A stretch of 14,352 nucleotides of DNA. Source: Planctomycetota bacterium (GTDB lineage Bacteria; Planctomycetota; Phycisphaerae; WQYP01). Below the pieces are notes generated by a model that saw only the letters and a program-made list of their open reading frames with translations, was not told the origin of the DNA and ran no database searches. Below are positions 1 through 6,516 of this stretch, piece after piece. Where the stretch lies: contig JAKBAC010000086.1 in assembly GCA_021809365.1 (NCBI GenBank), positions 1-14,352 on the forward strand, given 5' to 3'. The translations under genes were made by a program, and so were the position numbers. Every line of letters starts with the position of its first letter. The stretch's first letter is position 1.

Positions 1-233
1 ACGCACAAATCCATCAAATTGGCCGCCAGCACTTCAGCTTGACCGGCGATCAGGCCATCAGCAATTCGCAGCAGAGCCGCATTGCGGACATTCCCACTCA
101 ACGCGGCCAACTGCCGCGCCGCCAGCCGTGCCTGCCGCGCCATGCGCAAAACTTCCTGCGTAACATCCGCCGACTCGGTCATTGGCATACCCGCCGGTCC
201 ATTTTCAACATTCCGTTCCGTGGCACTTTCCAT
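1..233 (-). CDS. proA: Glutamate-5-semialdehyde dehydrogenase (gamma-glutamyl phosphate reductase), N-terminal part only
   Basis: Reading leftward from the ATG at 233, the frame stays open to the window edge, giving about 77 residues of an incomplete protein. The stretch QARLAARQLAALSGNVRN, followed by LLRIADGLIAGQAEVLAANLMDL, matches the N-terminal helical region of ProA (in E. coli, KLAQLSSREKN...[20 protein letters not shown]). ProA makes glutamate-5-semialdehyde from gamma-glutamyl phosphate with NADPH, the second step of proline synthesis, in the cytoplasm. The catalytic cysteine domain lies outside the window. The ATG at 233 is preceded by GGAG with 5 nt spacing. The first ~25 residues look like a poorly conserved extension, and ATG codons at 188 and 182 are alternative starts. 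Identification is by family resemblance and is fairly secure. Confidence 0.85.
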   Translation of the reverse strand, partial: MESATERNVENGPAGMPMTESADVTQEVLRMARQARLAARQLAALSGNVRNAALLRIADGLIAGQAEVLAANLMDLC

Positions 234-275
234 GATAACTCCAAGGGTGCTGCCATTATTCCATTACCGTTTAGT

Positions 276-284
276 ATTTTAGCA
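276..284 (-). promoter_or_regulatory. Candidate extended -10 promoter for proA
   Basis: On the minus strand the sequence reads TGCTAAAAT, an extended -10 element about 43 nt upstream of the proA ATG. That would give a 5' UTR of roughly 35 nt. No convincing -35 hexamer is seen 17-18 nt further upstream, so this is a weak call. Confidence 0.3.
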
Positions 285-340
285 TCATTCGTCAGTTCAT
301 ACATAGATTCAGCAGTGGGCAGTACATTCAATACGGACCA

Positions 341-478
341 GTTAGGAGTTAGAAGGCGACTTAGGTTACAGGTTACAGGTTACAGGTGACGGGGGACAGG
401 AGTTGGGAGTTAGAATGTGGAAGCGCTTTGCTTTTGCAGTGTGCACAATGCCAGATGCCAGATGCAAGATGCAAGATG
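341..478. repeat. Intergenic heptamer-repeat island, copy 1
   Basis: Several short tandem repeats with 7-bp period lie close together: GTTAGGA/GTTAGAA at 341-354, three GGTTACA units at 364-384 followed by a degenerate GGTGACG, a second GTTGGGA/GTTAGAA pair at about 402-415, and four CCAGATG/CAAGATG units at 451-478. The spacer holds GCTTTTGCAG and GCACAATGCC. A related island with the same component words occurs in the opposite orientation at 6327-6500. Open frames across it (for example 386-664) look like repeat artefacts and are not called. Confidence 0.85.
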
Positions 479-484
479 CTAAGT

Positions 485-703
485 TCCGCGTACCAGTTTC
501 CACGCCAAATTCCCCAAGTTCCAAATCCCCCGCTCCGGAAATGGGCTTTCCATCCGGCTAGCCACGGCCTGAAAATCATAATAATTACCAATTGTGTCAT
601 GAAAATAAAAGCCCTAAATGCTTCTAAAACACCTATAAAAGCCCGTTTTTCAGCCGTGTGGTAATTAAATGGTAAATGGTAAATAAAATTTCTGGTTTTT
701 TTC
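485..703. other. AT-rich intergenic DNA with no recognised gene
   Basis: No coding frame with a credible start or composition is seen. The right half is A/T-rich and holds two more heptamer units (AAATGGT twice, 667-680). It ends in a T-run directly upstream of the -35 box at 704. The A/T-rich stretch could act as an UP-like element for that promoter, which is an inference only. Confidence 0.5.
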
Positions 704-732
704 TTGACATTCGCTGGCGGACATCGTAATAT
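704..732 (+). promoter_or_regulatory. Sigma-70-type promoter for the first pseudopilin gene
   Basis: TTGACA at 704-709 and TAATAT at 727-732 are separated by exactly 17 nt, a near-consensus housekeeping promoter. Initiation near 739 would give a leader of about 154 nt before the ATG at 893. The -35 box is preceded by TTTTTTC, a context also present at the PEP-CTERM promoter at 2206. Confidence 0.75.
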
Positions 733-774
733 TTAAGTAACAAATAACTGATACAGGTTGACCCTGCATAAAGG

Positions 775-892
775 TCGGCTTGGCGCGAAGAGAAAAATTG
801 AATATGTGTCGCAAAAAGATCTGAGCCTGCGTTGGGCTGTAGACATTGCGAACAGGAAATTACGCTGAGGCATTTTTTTAGGAGGTGCTTTT
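775..892 (+). promoter_or_regulatory. Conserved structured 5' leader, copy 1
   Basis: This segment aligns with 5161-5280 upstream of the paralogous pseudopilin gene. Shared blocks are TCGGCTYGG, GAGAAA, ATGTGTCGCAA, AGCCYGCG, ATTGCG, GGCATTT and a common ribosome-binding end with AGGAGG 7 nt before ATG. It can fold as an outer stem TGTCGCAA (807-814) with TTGCGA-a-CA (846-854, one bulged A) around an inner stem AGCC (824-827)/GGCT (835-838). The second copy forms corresponding stems with different bases. The structure was found by eye. The class of RNA is not recognised, and it could be a cis-regulatory or mRNA-stabilising element. Confidence 0.5.
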
Positions 893-1825
893 ATGAAGCG
901 CTCGGAAAAACATCAAGGATTCACCCTTATTGAGCTGCTGGTGGTGATCTCCATCATCGCCCTGCTCATCGCATTGTTATTGCCGGCATTGGCAAGGGCG
1001 AAGGACGATGCCAATTCAATTGCATGCCAAGCAAGTTTGCGCTCGATGGGGCAGTTGTCCATGGAGTACGCGGCCTCGTATGAGGACGCGCTTCCGCCCA
1101 GCGTGGTTGGCAAATATGGAGCTGGCACGTGGATAGATTTACTGTTCCAGATGTACGCAGGCGCTCCGGTTGAGCTTAACACGACCGGCAGCTATTATTA
1201 TGGCGCATGGCACAACGGATTTATCGCCTACAGCGTAAACAAGACCCAGGCGCTGGCCTACTCGCAGAAATTCAACGGCCTCTTTATTGACCCGTCCAGC
1301 GTGGTCCAACGAGCGCATAACTGGGATAATTCATACGCTGCCAACCCGAACGTATTTATCAACAACGGTGCCTATAATCCCACGAATCCGCCGTCGTATT
1401 GGCCGCAGGTTAAAATATTGAAGGTCGCGCAGATCCCCAATCCGGCCCATGTGTATATGGTTGCTGACTCCAACCTTCCGTACGCCGGTGGTTACGGCTG
1501 GCCGGAAAATGATTGGATGCAGTACACTTACCAAGTGCAAGCGGACACGATTGGCACCTACTCAGCGGTTTCTGACCTGAACCCGGCGTGTTATTACGGC
1601 ACTGCCAACGAGGACGCAACGAAGTCAACCCTGCGCCCGGGAATCCGTTTTCGGCATATGGAATATTCGCTTAACGGTGGTTACGCCAACATGGTGTTTG
1701 CCGACGGGCACGCAGCGTCGGTACGCGCCGGGAATCTCCACCCGGAGAACGTATTGCTCGACCCCTTTGTCAACGTCTATTGGTCGACCAGCGGTGGAAA
1801 AGTGGCTTATCCGTACATTCCTTAA
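893..1825 (+). CDS. Pseudopilin-like protein, prepilin N-terminal methylation domain with H-Xn-DG motif (paralog 1)
   Basis: The 310-residue product starts with a 9-residue basic leader and a class III prepilin site: cleavage is expected between G9 and F10 in [11 protein letters not shown], with the conserved Glu five residues after the cut. A hydrophobic helix to about residue 36 follows ([19 protein letters not shown]). The rest is a soluble domain rich in Tyr, Asn and Trp. Near the end, [20 protein letters not shown] resembles the prepilin-associated H-X9-DG motif of PVC bacteria, but the spacing here is H255-X15-D271-G272. Prepilin peptidase would process it, leaving it anchored in the inner membrane or assembled into a pseudopilus. 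AGGAGG lies 7 nt before the ATG. It is roughly 60% identical by eye to the product of 5281-6213. The exact function is unknown, and no secretion ATPase or peptidase gene is nearby. Confidence 0.9.
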   Translation: MKRSEKHQGFTLIELLVVISIIALLIALLLPALARAKDDANSIACQASLRSMGQLSMEYAASYEDALPPSVVGKYGAGTWIDLLFQMYAGAPVELNTTGSYYYGAWHNGFIAYSVNKTQALAYSQKFNGLFIDPSSVVQRAHNWDNSYAANPNVFINNGAYNPTNPPSYWPQVKILKVAQIPNPAHVYMVADSNLPYAGGYGWPENDWMQYTYQVQADTIGTYSAVSDLNPACYYGTANEDATKSTLRPGIRFRHMEYSLNGGYANMVFADGHAASVRAGNLHPENVLLDPFVNVYWSTSGGKVAYPYIP

Positions 1826-1862
1826 GTTGGATTACAGTTAAGCAACTTACCTAGAATCAACA

Positions 1863-1901
1863 GGAATCGCTCGGGAAATTTCCGAGCGATTCCTTTTTTT
1901 T
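1863..1901 (+). terminator. Rho-independent terminator after the first pseudopilin gene
   Basis: A perfect 12-bp stem, GGAATCGCTCGG (1863-1874) with CCGAGCGATTCC (1882-1893), is followed at once by eight T residues (1894-1901). It lies 38 nt after the stop codon, which supports a single-gene transcript. Confidence 0.92.
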
Positions 1902-1902
1902 G

Positions 1903-2205
1903 GTCGAGCCGAAAATAGCGCGCCAACTCCACGGTTCCCCGCCGCCTTCGGCGGCTCAGGGGCAGACCCCTGCGGCTTCAGGGCACGACACCAGCGTGCA
2001 CGGTTGGCCCAAAGAGGTTGCGCGGCGGTGCCGGCAAAGTACAGGAGGGGGCCCAGGTGGGAAGGTCGTCAGTGTGACCGATAGGCAACCCTCGCCGCTT
2101 TCGGCTGGGCCCCGCAGGTGCGGCTGCGCAAAGAGCGACCGGTATTGCGAACAGCAATGCGTCGATTCGGACACTTACATTGGTCTAAAAATGCCCAGAT
2201 TTTTC
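1903..2205. other. GC-rich, hairpin-rich intergenic stretch of unknown role
   Basis: No gene is recognised, although frames stay open because of the high GC content. Several perfect hairpins can be seen: GCCGCC/GGCGGC at 1941-1955 with a TTC loop, CAGGGG/CCCCTG at 1957-1972, CCGC/GCGG at 2112-2123, and ATTGC/GCAAT at 2144-2158. The stretch sits after a terminator and before a promoter. It could be an independent small RNA, a decayed repeat or non-functional DNA. No match to RNase P, tmRNA, SRP or 6S RNA was recognised. Confidence 0.35.
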
Positions 2206-2234
2206 TTGACCCGCGAGGAGACGCGTGTTAACTT
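2206..2234 (+). promoter_or_regulatory. Sigma-70-type promoter for the PEP-CTERM gene
   Basis: TTGACC at 2206-2211 and TAACTT at 2229-2234 are separated by 17 nt. The -35 box sits in TTTTTCTTGAC, the same context as the promoter of the first pseudopilin gene. Initiation near 2241 would leave an unusually long 5' UTR of about 265 nt. Confidence 0.6.
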
Positions 2235-2240
2235 TGTTCG

Positions 2241-2506
2241 AACTCGGTCGCTCAAACCGTTTGGGCCGGCCGAATCGCCGTGTGGGGGATATGAGAAACA
2301 TTTGGACCTCAGGGGATTATCGTGATCTCGGTCCGCCGGCGCGGTGGGGCGCGCCGCGGCTGAATTGCGATAGCTCTCGGGCCGCTTCACAGAATGGGGA
2401 CAGCGAGACATTTATAGTGCGTTTCAAAATGCCGCCTAGCGCGCCGCGTGGCGTCGCACCATTAAGGGTGGCACTACTCGTTGTGGCCTTTTATGAGGAG
2501 AAAACG
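2241..2506 (+). other. Long 5' untranslated region of the PEP-CTERM gene
   Basis: The frame is open through this segment, but its predicted peptide lacks a signal sequence. The signal peptide, the Shine-Dalgarno site and the Gly-rich composition all begin at 2507. The segment is therefore treated as leader. It does not share the pseudopilin leader. A small hairpin, CACC/GGTG around ATTAAG, lies near 2460. No known riboswitch was recognised. Confidence 0.45.
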
Positions 2507-4837
2507 ATGAAAGGCATTAATTTCACGTCCACGGGAAGGGGAGTCGGGATCGTGTTGGTACTGGGCGGCGCTTTCGCCGCAGTCGCGGGCACGCGCGCAG
2601 CGGCGGATACGCTCATCGTCTACGGCGGCAACGGTGGCCCCGGGCAGGACGGTGGCGTCGCGAATGCTGTAATTGGCGGCTCCTCGGCTGCCTACAATAT
2701 GACCGGTGCGTACGGCGGAAACGGCGGCGGTTTTGTGAATGTTTCTGGCGGCTCGGCCCAGTACATGAACGCTGGAATCGGGGGTAATGCCACCGCTGCA
2801 ACCGGTGACGGCTCGTCAGCCTATACGAGCGGGCTGGTGACCTCCATAGCAAGGGCGCAAGGCGGCATCGGCGGAGACGGGGGATATTCGGCAAAGCCCA
2901 ACGTGCAAGCGTACCTGGGCGGAGGGTCGGGGTCGGCGGGGGCGACTGCCGTAGCCGATAACCGGCTTGGTTCAGGAACAGCAACAGCGGTGGCCCGCGG
3001 AGGAATGGGATGGGTTGGGATCGGTGGCAACGACGATACGCCCGGAACGTACGCGGCAGCCAGTTCCTCGGCTTACGCCGGGGCGGGCGCGGCGAGGGCA
3101 TCGGCTTCCGCCTATGGCGGGAATGGTATGGAGGGTGGCCCCGTGCAGAGTGGCCCCGGGGGAAACGCGACCGCGAATGCCGTAGCGGCGGCGGTGGGCG
3201 CAAACCCCGCGACCGTGTACGCGACGGCAGTCGGAGGGTCGGCCTATGGCGCGGGCCACGGGAGTGGCCCATACGCCGGCCCCCCGGGCGGCGCTTCGTT
3301 CGGCAATGTGTTCGGAAGCTCGGGTAGCGGGACCGTTAACGTAACCGGCGTTATTACCGGGGGATCGGCCGGCGAAGGGGGGGCCTACGTGGACGGAAAT
3401 GGGTTCTATGTTCCTGGCCCCACCTTCAACGGAAAAGGAGAGATGTTGCACAACGGGATCGGCGGGACAACATCGGGCGTCCTGAATCTGACACAGCAAG
3501 TATCCGGGGGGTATGGTTCAGGGGTCTCGAGCTGGAACGGCAGCAGCAGCTATACGACGGGCAGTGGGGGGTACGCAGAGAGTTATTTGTCCGTGTCGCA
3601 ATCCTGCACCTCGCTCAATATCCAAACTATCGCGGCCGCAGGGGCGGCGGGCGGAACCGACGGGGCCGGCACGCCCGGCAACGCCGGTGCCGGGACCGCT
3701 GATTCGGAGGCCCGCAATTCCTCGGGCACGGCCTCGGCGACCGCCAATGCGACCGGCGGAACAGCCGGGTTCACCACAAGCGCCATCGGCTTGGCTGGGG
3801 GTGCCCTTGCCACTGCGACCGCGACAAGCTCTGGTGCCGGGGCGACCGCGAACGCGGAGGCCACCGGGGGCGCGGGTGCCTACTTTGGTAACGGCGGGGT
3901 CGGGGGCGTTGGTGGCGACGCTCAAGCCCTTGCGAGCGCAGCGGGCGCAACCTCGGCGGACGCTGTCGCGAAAGCCAACGGCGGCTCAGGTGGCTACATA
4001 CAAGGATATGGTGGGGGCGCAGGCTCCGCGGCCGCTGGGGCCTACGCGGCGGTTACCGGTGATCCAAGCGTCGGCCTCGTGGTGTCGCAGCAGACGGTCC
4101 AGGCGCTGGGCGGAAGCGCGGTCAGCGGCACTGTTGTGGCCGTGGCATACGCGCACGCCTCGGTCGGCGGCACGATCCCCGCGGCCGCAGGCGTTGCGGG
4201 CGATCAACTTGTTGGCTACGCCACCACATCACCCGGCGCAGGCGCGGTTTCCTCGGCCACGTCAAATAACGCAAGTGTTAGCTCCGTATTTAATTCCCCT
4301 AATACCAAGGCGCTGGGAATGTTTACCGTGCTCGCAGGCGCGCCTAACCTCGGCACGCCGGGCGGCCCCCTAAGCGAAACCCTCAAGTGGACGGTCGCCG
4401 GCAGTGCCGTGGGATCCAATGAGAACTTGATGTTCGGCTTCTTCGGGCCGGCGTCAAATGGGACCGGCGCAGTGACGTTTGACGCCACAGTAAATGGAGC
4501 TTCGGGCATTTCGGAAAGCTTCGGAAGTTTTTCAGCCGCGTCGACGTGGTTCAACGACAACGTGGTCAACCTTGGCACTGTAGCGGCCGGGCAGGCCCTC
4601 GCTATCGACGTTACCTTTGCGGTAACGCCCGCAGGCCCGGGCAACTACTTCGGCACCAGTGGAATTTTCGGGCTCGAAGGCCCTCTGCAGAATGGCCCGG
4701 CGTTTGCGATGCGGTCATTTGCCGCAACACCGGTGCCGGAGCCGTCGACCTTGGGGCTGCTTGCGTGGCCGGCGGTTGCCCTTCTCCCCTTGCTGATGCG
4801 AGCGAAGGGGCGCCGTCGGCAGTTGACGCGGATTTAG
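2507..4837 (+). CDS. Large Gly/Ala-rich secreted protein with PEP-CTERM anchor
   Basis: The start at 2507 is set by GAGGAG 6 nt upstream and by a Sec signal peptide (MKGINFTSTGRG, then VGIVLVLGGAFAAVAG, likely cut after TRAAA). The product is 776 residues. Residues ~27-600 are low-complexity, dominated by Gly, Ala, Ser, Thr and Asn with recurrent GGNGG, GGSG and ATATA-like runs and scattered Tyr. Residues ~600-735 form a more ordinary, probably beta-rich module (KALGMFTVLAGAP to GIFGLEGP). The C-terminus is a canonical PEP-CTERM signal: VPEP at 743-746, a hydrophobic span (STLGLLAWPAVALLPLLM) and the basic tail RAKGRRR. PEP-CTERM proteins are exported and processed by an exosortase, usually in bacteria that make extracellular polysaccharide. 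No exosortase is in the window. Its GC content is visibly above that of its neighbours, as expected for Gly/Ala codons. The specific function is unknown; a surface or matrix protein is likely. Confidence 0.88.
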   Translation: MKGINFTSTGRGVGIVLVLGGAFAAVAGTRAAADTLIVYGGNGGPGQDGGVANAVIGGSSAAYNMTGAYGGNGGGFVNVSGGSAQYMNAGIGGNATAATGDGSSAYTSGLVTSIARAQGGIGGDGGYSAKPNVQAYLGGGSGSAGATAVADNRLGSGTATAVARGGMGWVGIGGNDDTPGTYAAASSSAYAGAGAARASASAYGGNGMEGGPVQSGPGGNATANAVAAAVGANPATVYATAVGGSAYGAGHGSGPYAGPPGGASFGNVFGSSGSGTVNVTGVITGGSAGEGGAYVDGNGFYVPGPTFNGKGEMLHNGIGGTTSGVLNLTQQVSGGYGSGVSSWNGSSSYTTGSGGYAESYLSVSQSCTSLNIQTIAAAGAAGGTDGAGTPGNAGAGTADSEARNSSGTASATANATGGTAGFTTSAIGLAGGALATATATSSGAGATANAEATGGAGAYFGNGGVGGVGGDAQALASAAGATSADAVAKANGGSGGYIQGYGGGAGSAAAGAYAAVTGDPSVGLVVSQQTVQALGGSAVSGTVVAVAYAHASVGGTIPAAAGVAGDQLVGYATTSPGAGAVSSATSNNASVSSVFNSPNTKALGMFTVLAGAPNLGTPGGPLSETLKWTVAGSAVGSNENLMFGFFGPASNGTGAVTFDATVNGASGISESFGSFSAASTWFNDNVVNLGTVAAGQALAIDVTFAVTPAGPGNYFGTSGIFGLEGPLQNGPAFAMRSFAATPVPEPSTLGLLAWPAVALLPLLMRAKGRRRQLTRI

Positions 4838-4860
4838 CAGAACAAGAAAACCCCTAGCTT

Positions 4861-4896
4861 GGGCCGCCCGGAACAACCCCGGGCGGCCCTTTTTTT
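4861..4896 (+). terminator. Rho-independent terminator after the PEP-CTERM gene
   Basis: GGGCCGCCCGG (4861-4871) pairs perfectly with CCGGGCGGCCC (4879-4889), and seven T residues follow (4890-4896). Loop and stem are almost the same as in the terminator at 6242-6274. Confidence 0.92.
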
Positions 4897-4897
4897 A

Positions 4898-5160
4898 TTT
4901 TAAAATAGCTTGCCAATCCCTCCAAAACCGGAAAATAAGAAATCCGTGGACATCGCATCCGTGAAATGCCGATAGCTTTGGCATCGTCGGGTCCTATAAA
5001 TGAACCAACAAACGTGCTATAAGCCCAATTCGATAGAAATGGCAATCAAATGGAAATTGCCATGGAATTCGCCGCATCGAATTCTTACCTTTGCGCCTTC
5101 ATCTGCATGGACTCTTCTAACGTATGTAAAAGAAGGGGCGTGGCTGTGTCGAAGATGCTC
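4898..5160. other. Intergenic region with inverted repeats upstream of the second pseudopilin gene
   Basis: No gene is recognised. The clearest feature is a perfect 8-bp inverted repeat, ATGGCAAT (5039-5046) and ATTGCCAT (5056-5063), 9 nt apart. It can be extended by AATTC (5027-5031) with GAATT (5065-5069), and GAATTC recurs at 5079-5084. A weak promoter candidate is TTGCGC (5091-5096), 18 nt, TTCTAA (5115-5120); its position relative to the conserved leader is about the same as at the first paralog, but the hexamers are poor. Confidence 0.4.
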
Positions 5161-5280
5161 TCGGCTCGGTACATTTAGAGAAAGCATCGCAAATGTGTCG
5201 CAACATGTTATAAGCCCGCGCCGGGATATAAATATTGCGGCCGTAGAGTTACACCCCGGCATTTGTAAGGAGGTGCTTTT
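5161..5280 (+). promoter_or_regulatory. Conserved structured 5' leader, copy 2
   Basis: This aligns with 775-892 over its length, ending in AAGGAGGTGCTTTT directly before the ATG (7-nt spacing). The outer stem is GTCGCAA (5197-5203) with TTGCGGC (5235-5241), including one T-G pair. The inner stem is CCCG (5215-5218) with CGGG (5222-5225). Compared with copy 1, both stems survive base changes. GCCGGG (5220-5225) could alternatively pair with CCCGGC (5255-5260) near the ribosome-binding site, so a switch is conceivable but untested. Confidence 0.5.
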
Positions 5281-6213
5281 ATGAAGCGCTTGGAAAAACA
5301 TCAGGGATTCACCCTTATTGAGCTGCTGGTGGTGATCTCCATCATCGCGCTGCTCATCGCTCTGTTATTGCCCGCGCTGGCAAGGGCGAAGGATGAGGCT
5401 AACTCAATCGGCTGCCAAGCGAGGCTGCGTTCGCTGGGGCAAATCACGCTCGAGTATTCCTCGTCCTATGAGGATGCGATACCCCCCAATTCGGTGAACT
5501 ATGAAGGGGTCTGGATCGACCTCTTGTTTCAAATGTACGCTGGCCCACCGGTAACAGTCAACGAGGGCCAGAAATCGGGTGCCGTGGCCCCGAATAACGG
5601 CTACTGGGAGGGCGCATGGCACAATGGATTCATTTCATTTAATTCAAAAATACAATCTTCAGCCTATGAGCTCAAGTACAATGGGCTGTTTATGGATCCA
5701 GCCAGCACGATGCAAATTGGGCATAAATGGGACAACTCCTATGCCGCCAATCCGCAGGTGTTCATCCTAAACCCGAACTACGGTAGCAAGGCACCCGAGC
5801 TTCAGGTGCTGAAGTCGGCACAAATCCCCAACCCAAGCCATGTTTTCATGATTGCGGATAGCTCCCTGTGGTACGGCGGCGCGGGTTGGCCTGATTTTGA
5901 CAATATGCAATACACTTACCAGATTAAGGCCGACTGTTTAGGCCCCTATTCTCCAACTGCGGATATGAACCCGAACTGCTATTACAACACCGGCAATACC
6001 GATCTCCCGGGCGGAGGAAAAGCTCCTGGGATTCGCTACCGCCATATGGAAACCAACCAGAATAATGGAAATGCGAACATGGTATTTGCCGACGGCCACG
6101 CCTCCACCGTCCAATTCGGGAATCTCCACCCTGAAAACGTCCTTCTGGACCCGGGCGTTAATGTCTACTATTCCAACGGCGGAGGGAACGTTGCCTACCC
6201 CTACCTGCCGTAA
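5281..6213 (+). CDS. Pseudopilin-like protein, prepilin N-terminal methylation domain with H-Xn-DG motif (paralog 2)
   Basis: The product is 310 residues, the same length as paralog 1. It has the same 9-residue leader length and prepilin site (MKRLEKHQ, G9|F10 in [10 protein letters not shown]) and the same hydrophobic helix ending in LARAK. It also shares downstream blocks such as [28 protein letters not shown] and AQIPNP, and the ending [11 protein letters not shown]. The motif is again H255-X15-D271-G272 (RHMETNQ...NMVFADGH). Most divergence lies in residues ~75-120 and ~230-250, probably exposed loops. Prepilin peptidase should process it. It has its own leader and terminator, so it is likely transcribed alone. 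Whether the pair are subunits of one pseudopilus or redundant copies cannot be decided from the sequence. Confidence 0.9.
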   Translation: MKRLEKHQGFTLIELLVVISIIALLIALLLPALARAKDEANSIGCQARLRSLGQITLEYSSSYEDAIPPNSVNYEGVWIDLLFQMYAGPPVTVNEGQKSGAVAPNNGYWEGAWHNGFISFNSKIQSSAYELKYNGLFMDPASTMQIGHKWDNSYAANPQVFILNPNYGSKAPELQVLKSAQIPNPSHVFMIADSSLWYGGAGWPDFDNMQYTYQIKADCLGPYSPTADMNPNCYYNTGNTDLPGGGKAPGIRYRHMETNQNNGNANMVFADGHASTVQFGNLHPENVLLDPGVNVYYSNGGGNVAYPYLP

Positions 6214-6241
6214 CCAAGCAGCGCAACATTTCGATTAACTG

Positions 6242-6274
6242 GCCGCCCGGAGCAACCCCGGGCGGCTTTTTTTT
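6242..6274 (+). terminator. Rho-independent terminator after the second pseudopilin gene
   Basis: GCCGCCCGG (6242-6250) pairs with CCGGGCGGC (6258-6266), followed by eight T residues (6267-6274). The hairpin and loop (AGCAACC, against AACAACC) nearly duplicate the terminator at 4861-4896, although the genes they follow are unrelated. Confidence 0.92.
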
Positions 6275-6326
6275 GTTCTCCGAAAAGTAATCCTTTGGTG
6301 ACGGCGGAAACAGATGAACGCCGCGG

Positions 6327-6500
<174 letters not shown>

Positions 6501-6516
6501 TACGCCGTCGGCCGCC

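Noticed and set aside
341..478. CRISPR array
   Set aside because: The repeats are 7 bp and contiguous, with no 20-40 bp repeat/spacer alternation and no cas genes.
386..664. 92-residue plus-strand open frame
   Set aside because: It runs through the heptamer repeats (peptide MPDARCKM), has no ribosome site and is an artefact of repeat DNA.
775..892. Cyclic di-GMP (GEMM) riboswitch
   Set aside because: The expected conserved GEMM sequence blocks are not visible; only generic stems are seen.
1900..2325. 141-residue open frame between the first two plus-strand genes
   Set aside because: It starts in the terminator T-tract region, spans hairpins and a promoter, and is Arg/Pro/Gly-rich as expected of GC-rich noncoding DNA.
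2613..4373. Long open frames on both strands inside the PEP-CTERM gene (for example 2613-3272 minus and 3513-4373 plus)
   Set aside because: They are frame shadows of the GC-rich Gly/Ala repeat region; their Arg/Pro-rich products lack any motif.
2507..4837. Resemblance to mycobacterial PE_PGRS proteins
   Set aside because: There is no PE domain, and the protein has a Sec signal and a VPEP anchor; the similarity is compositional.
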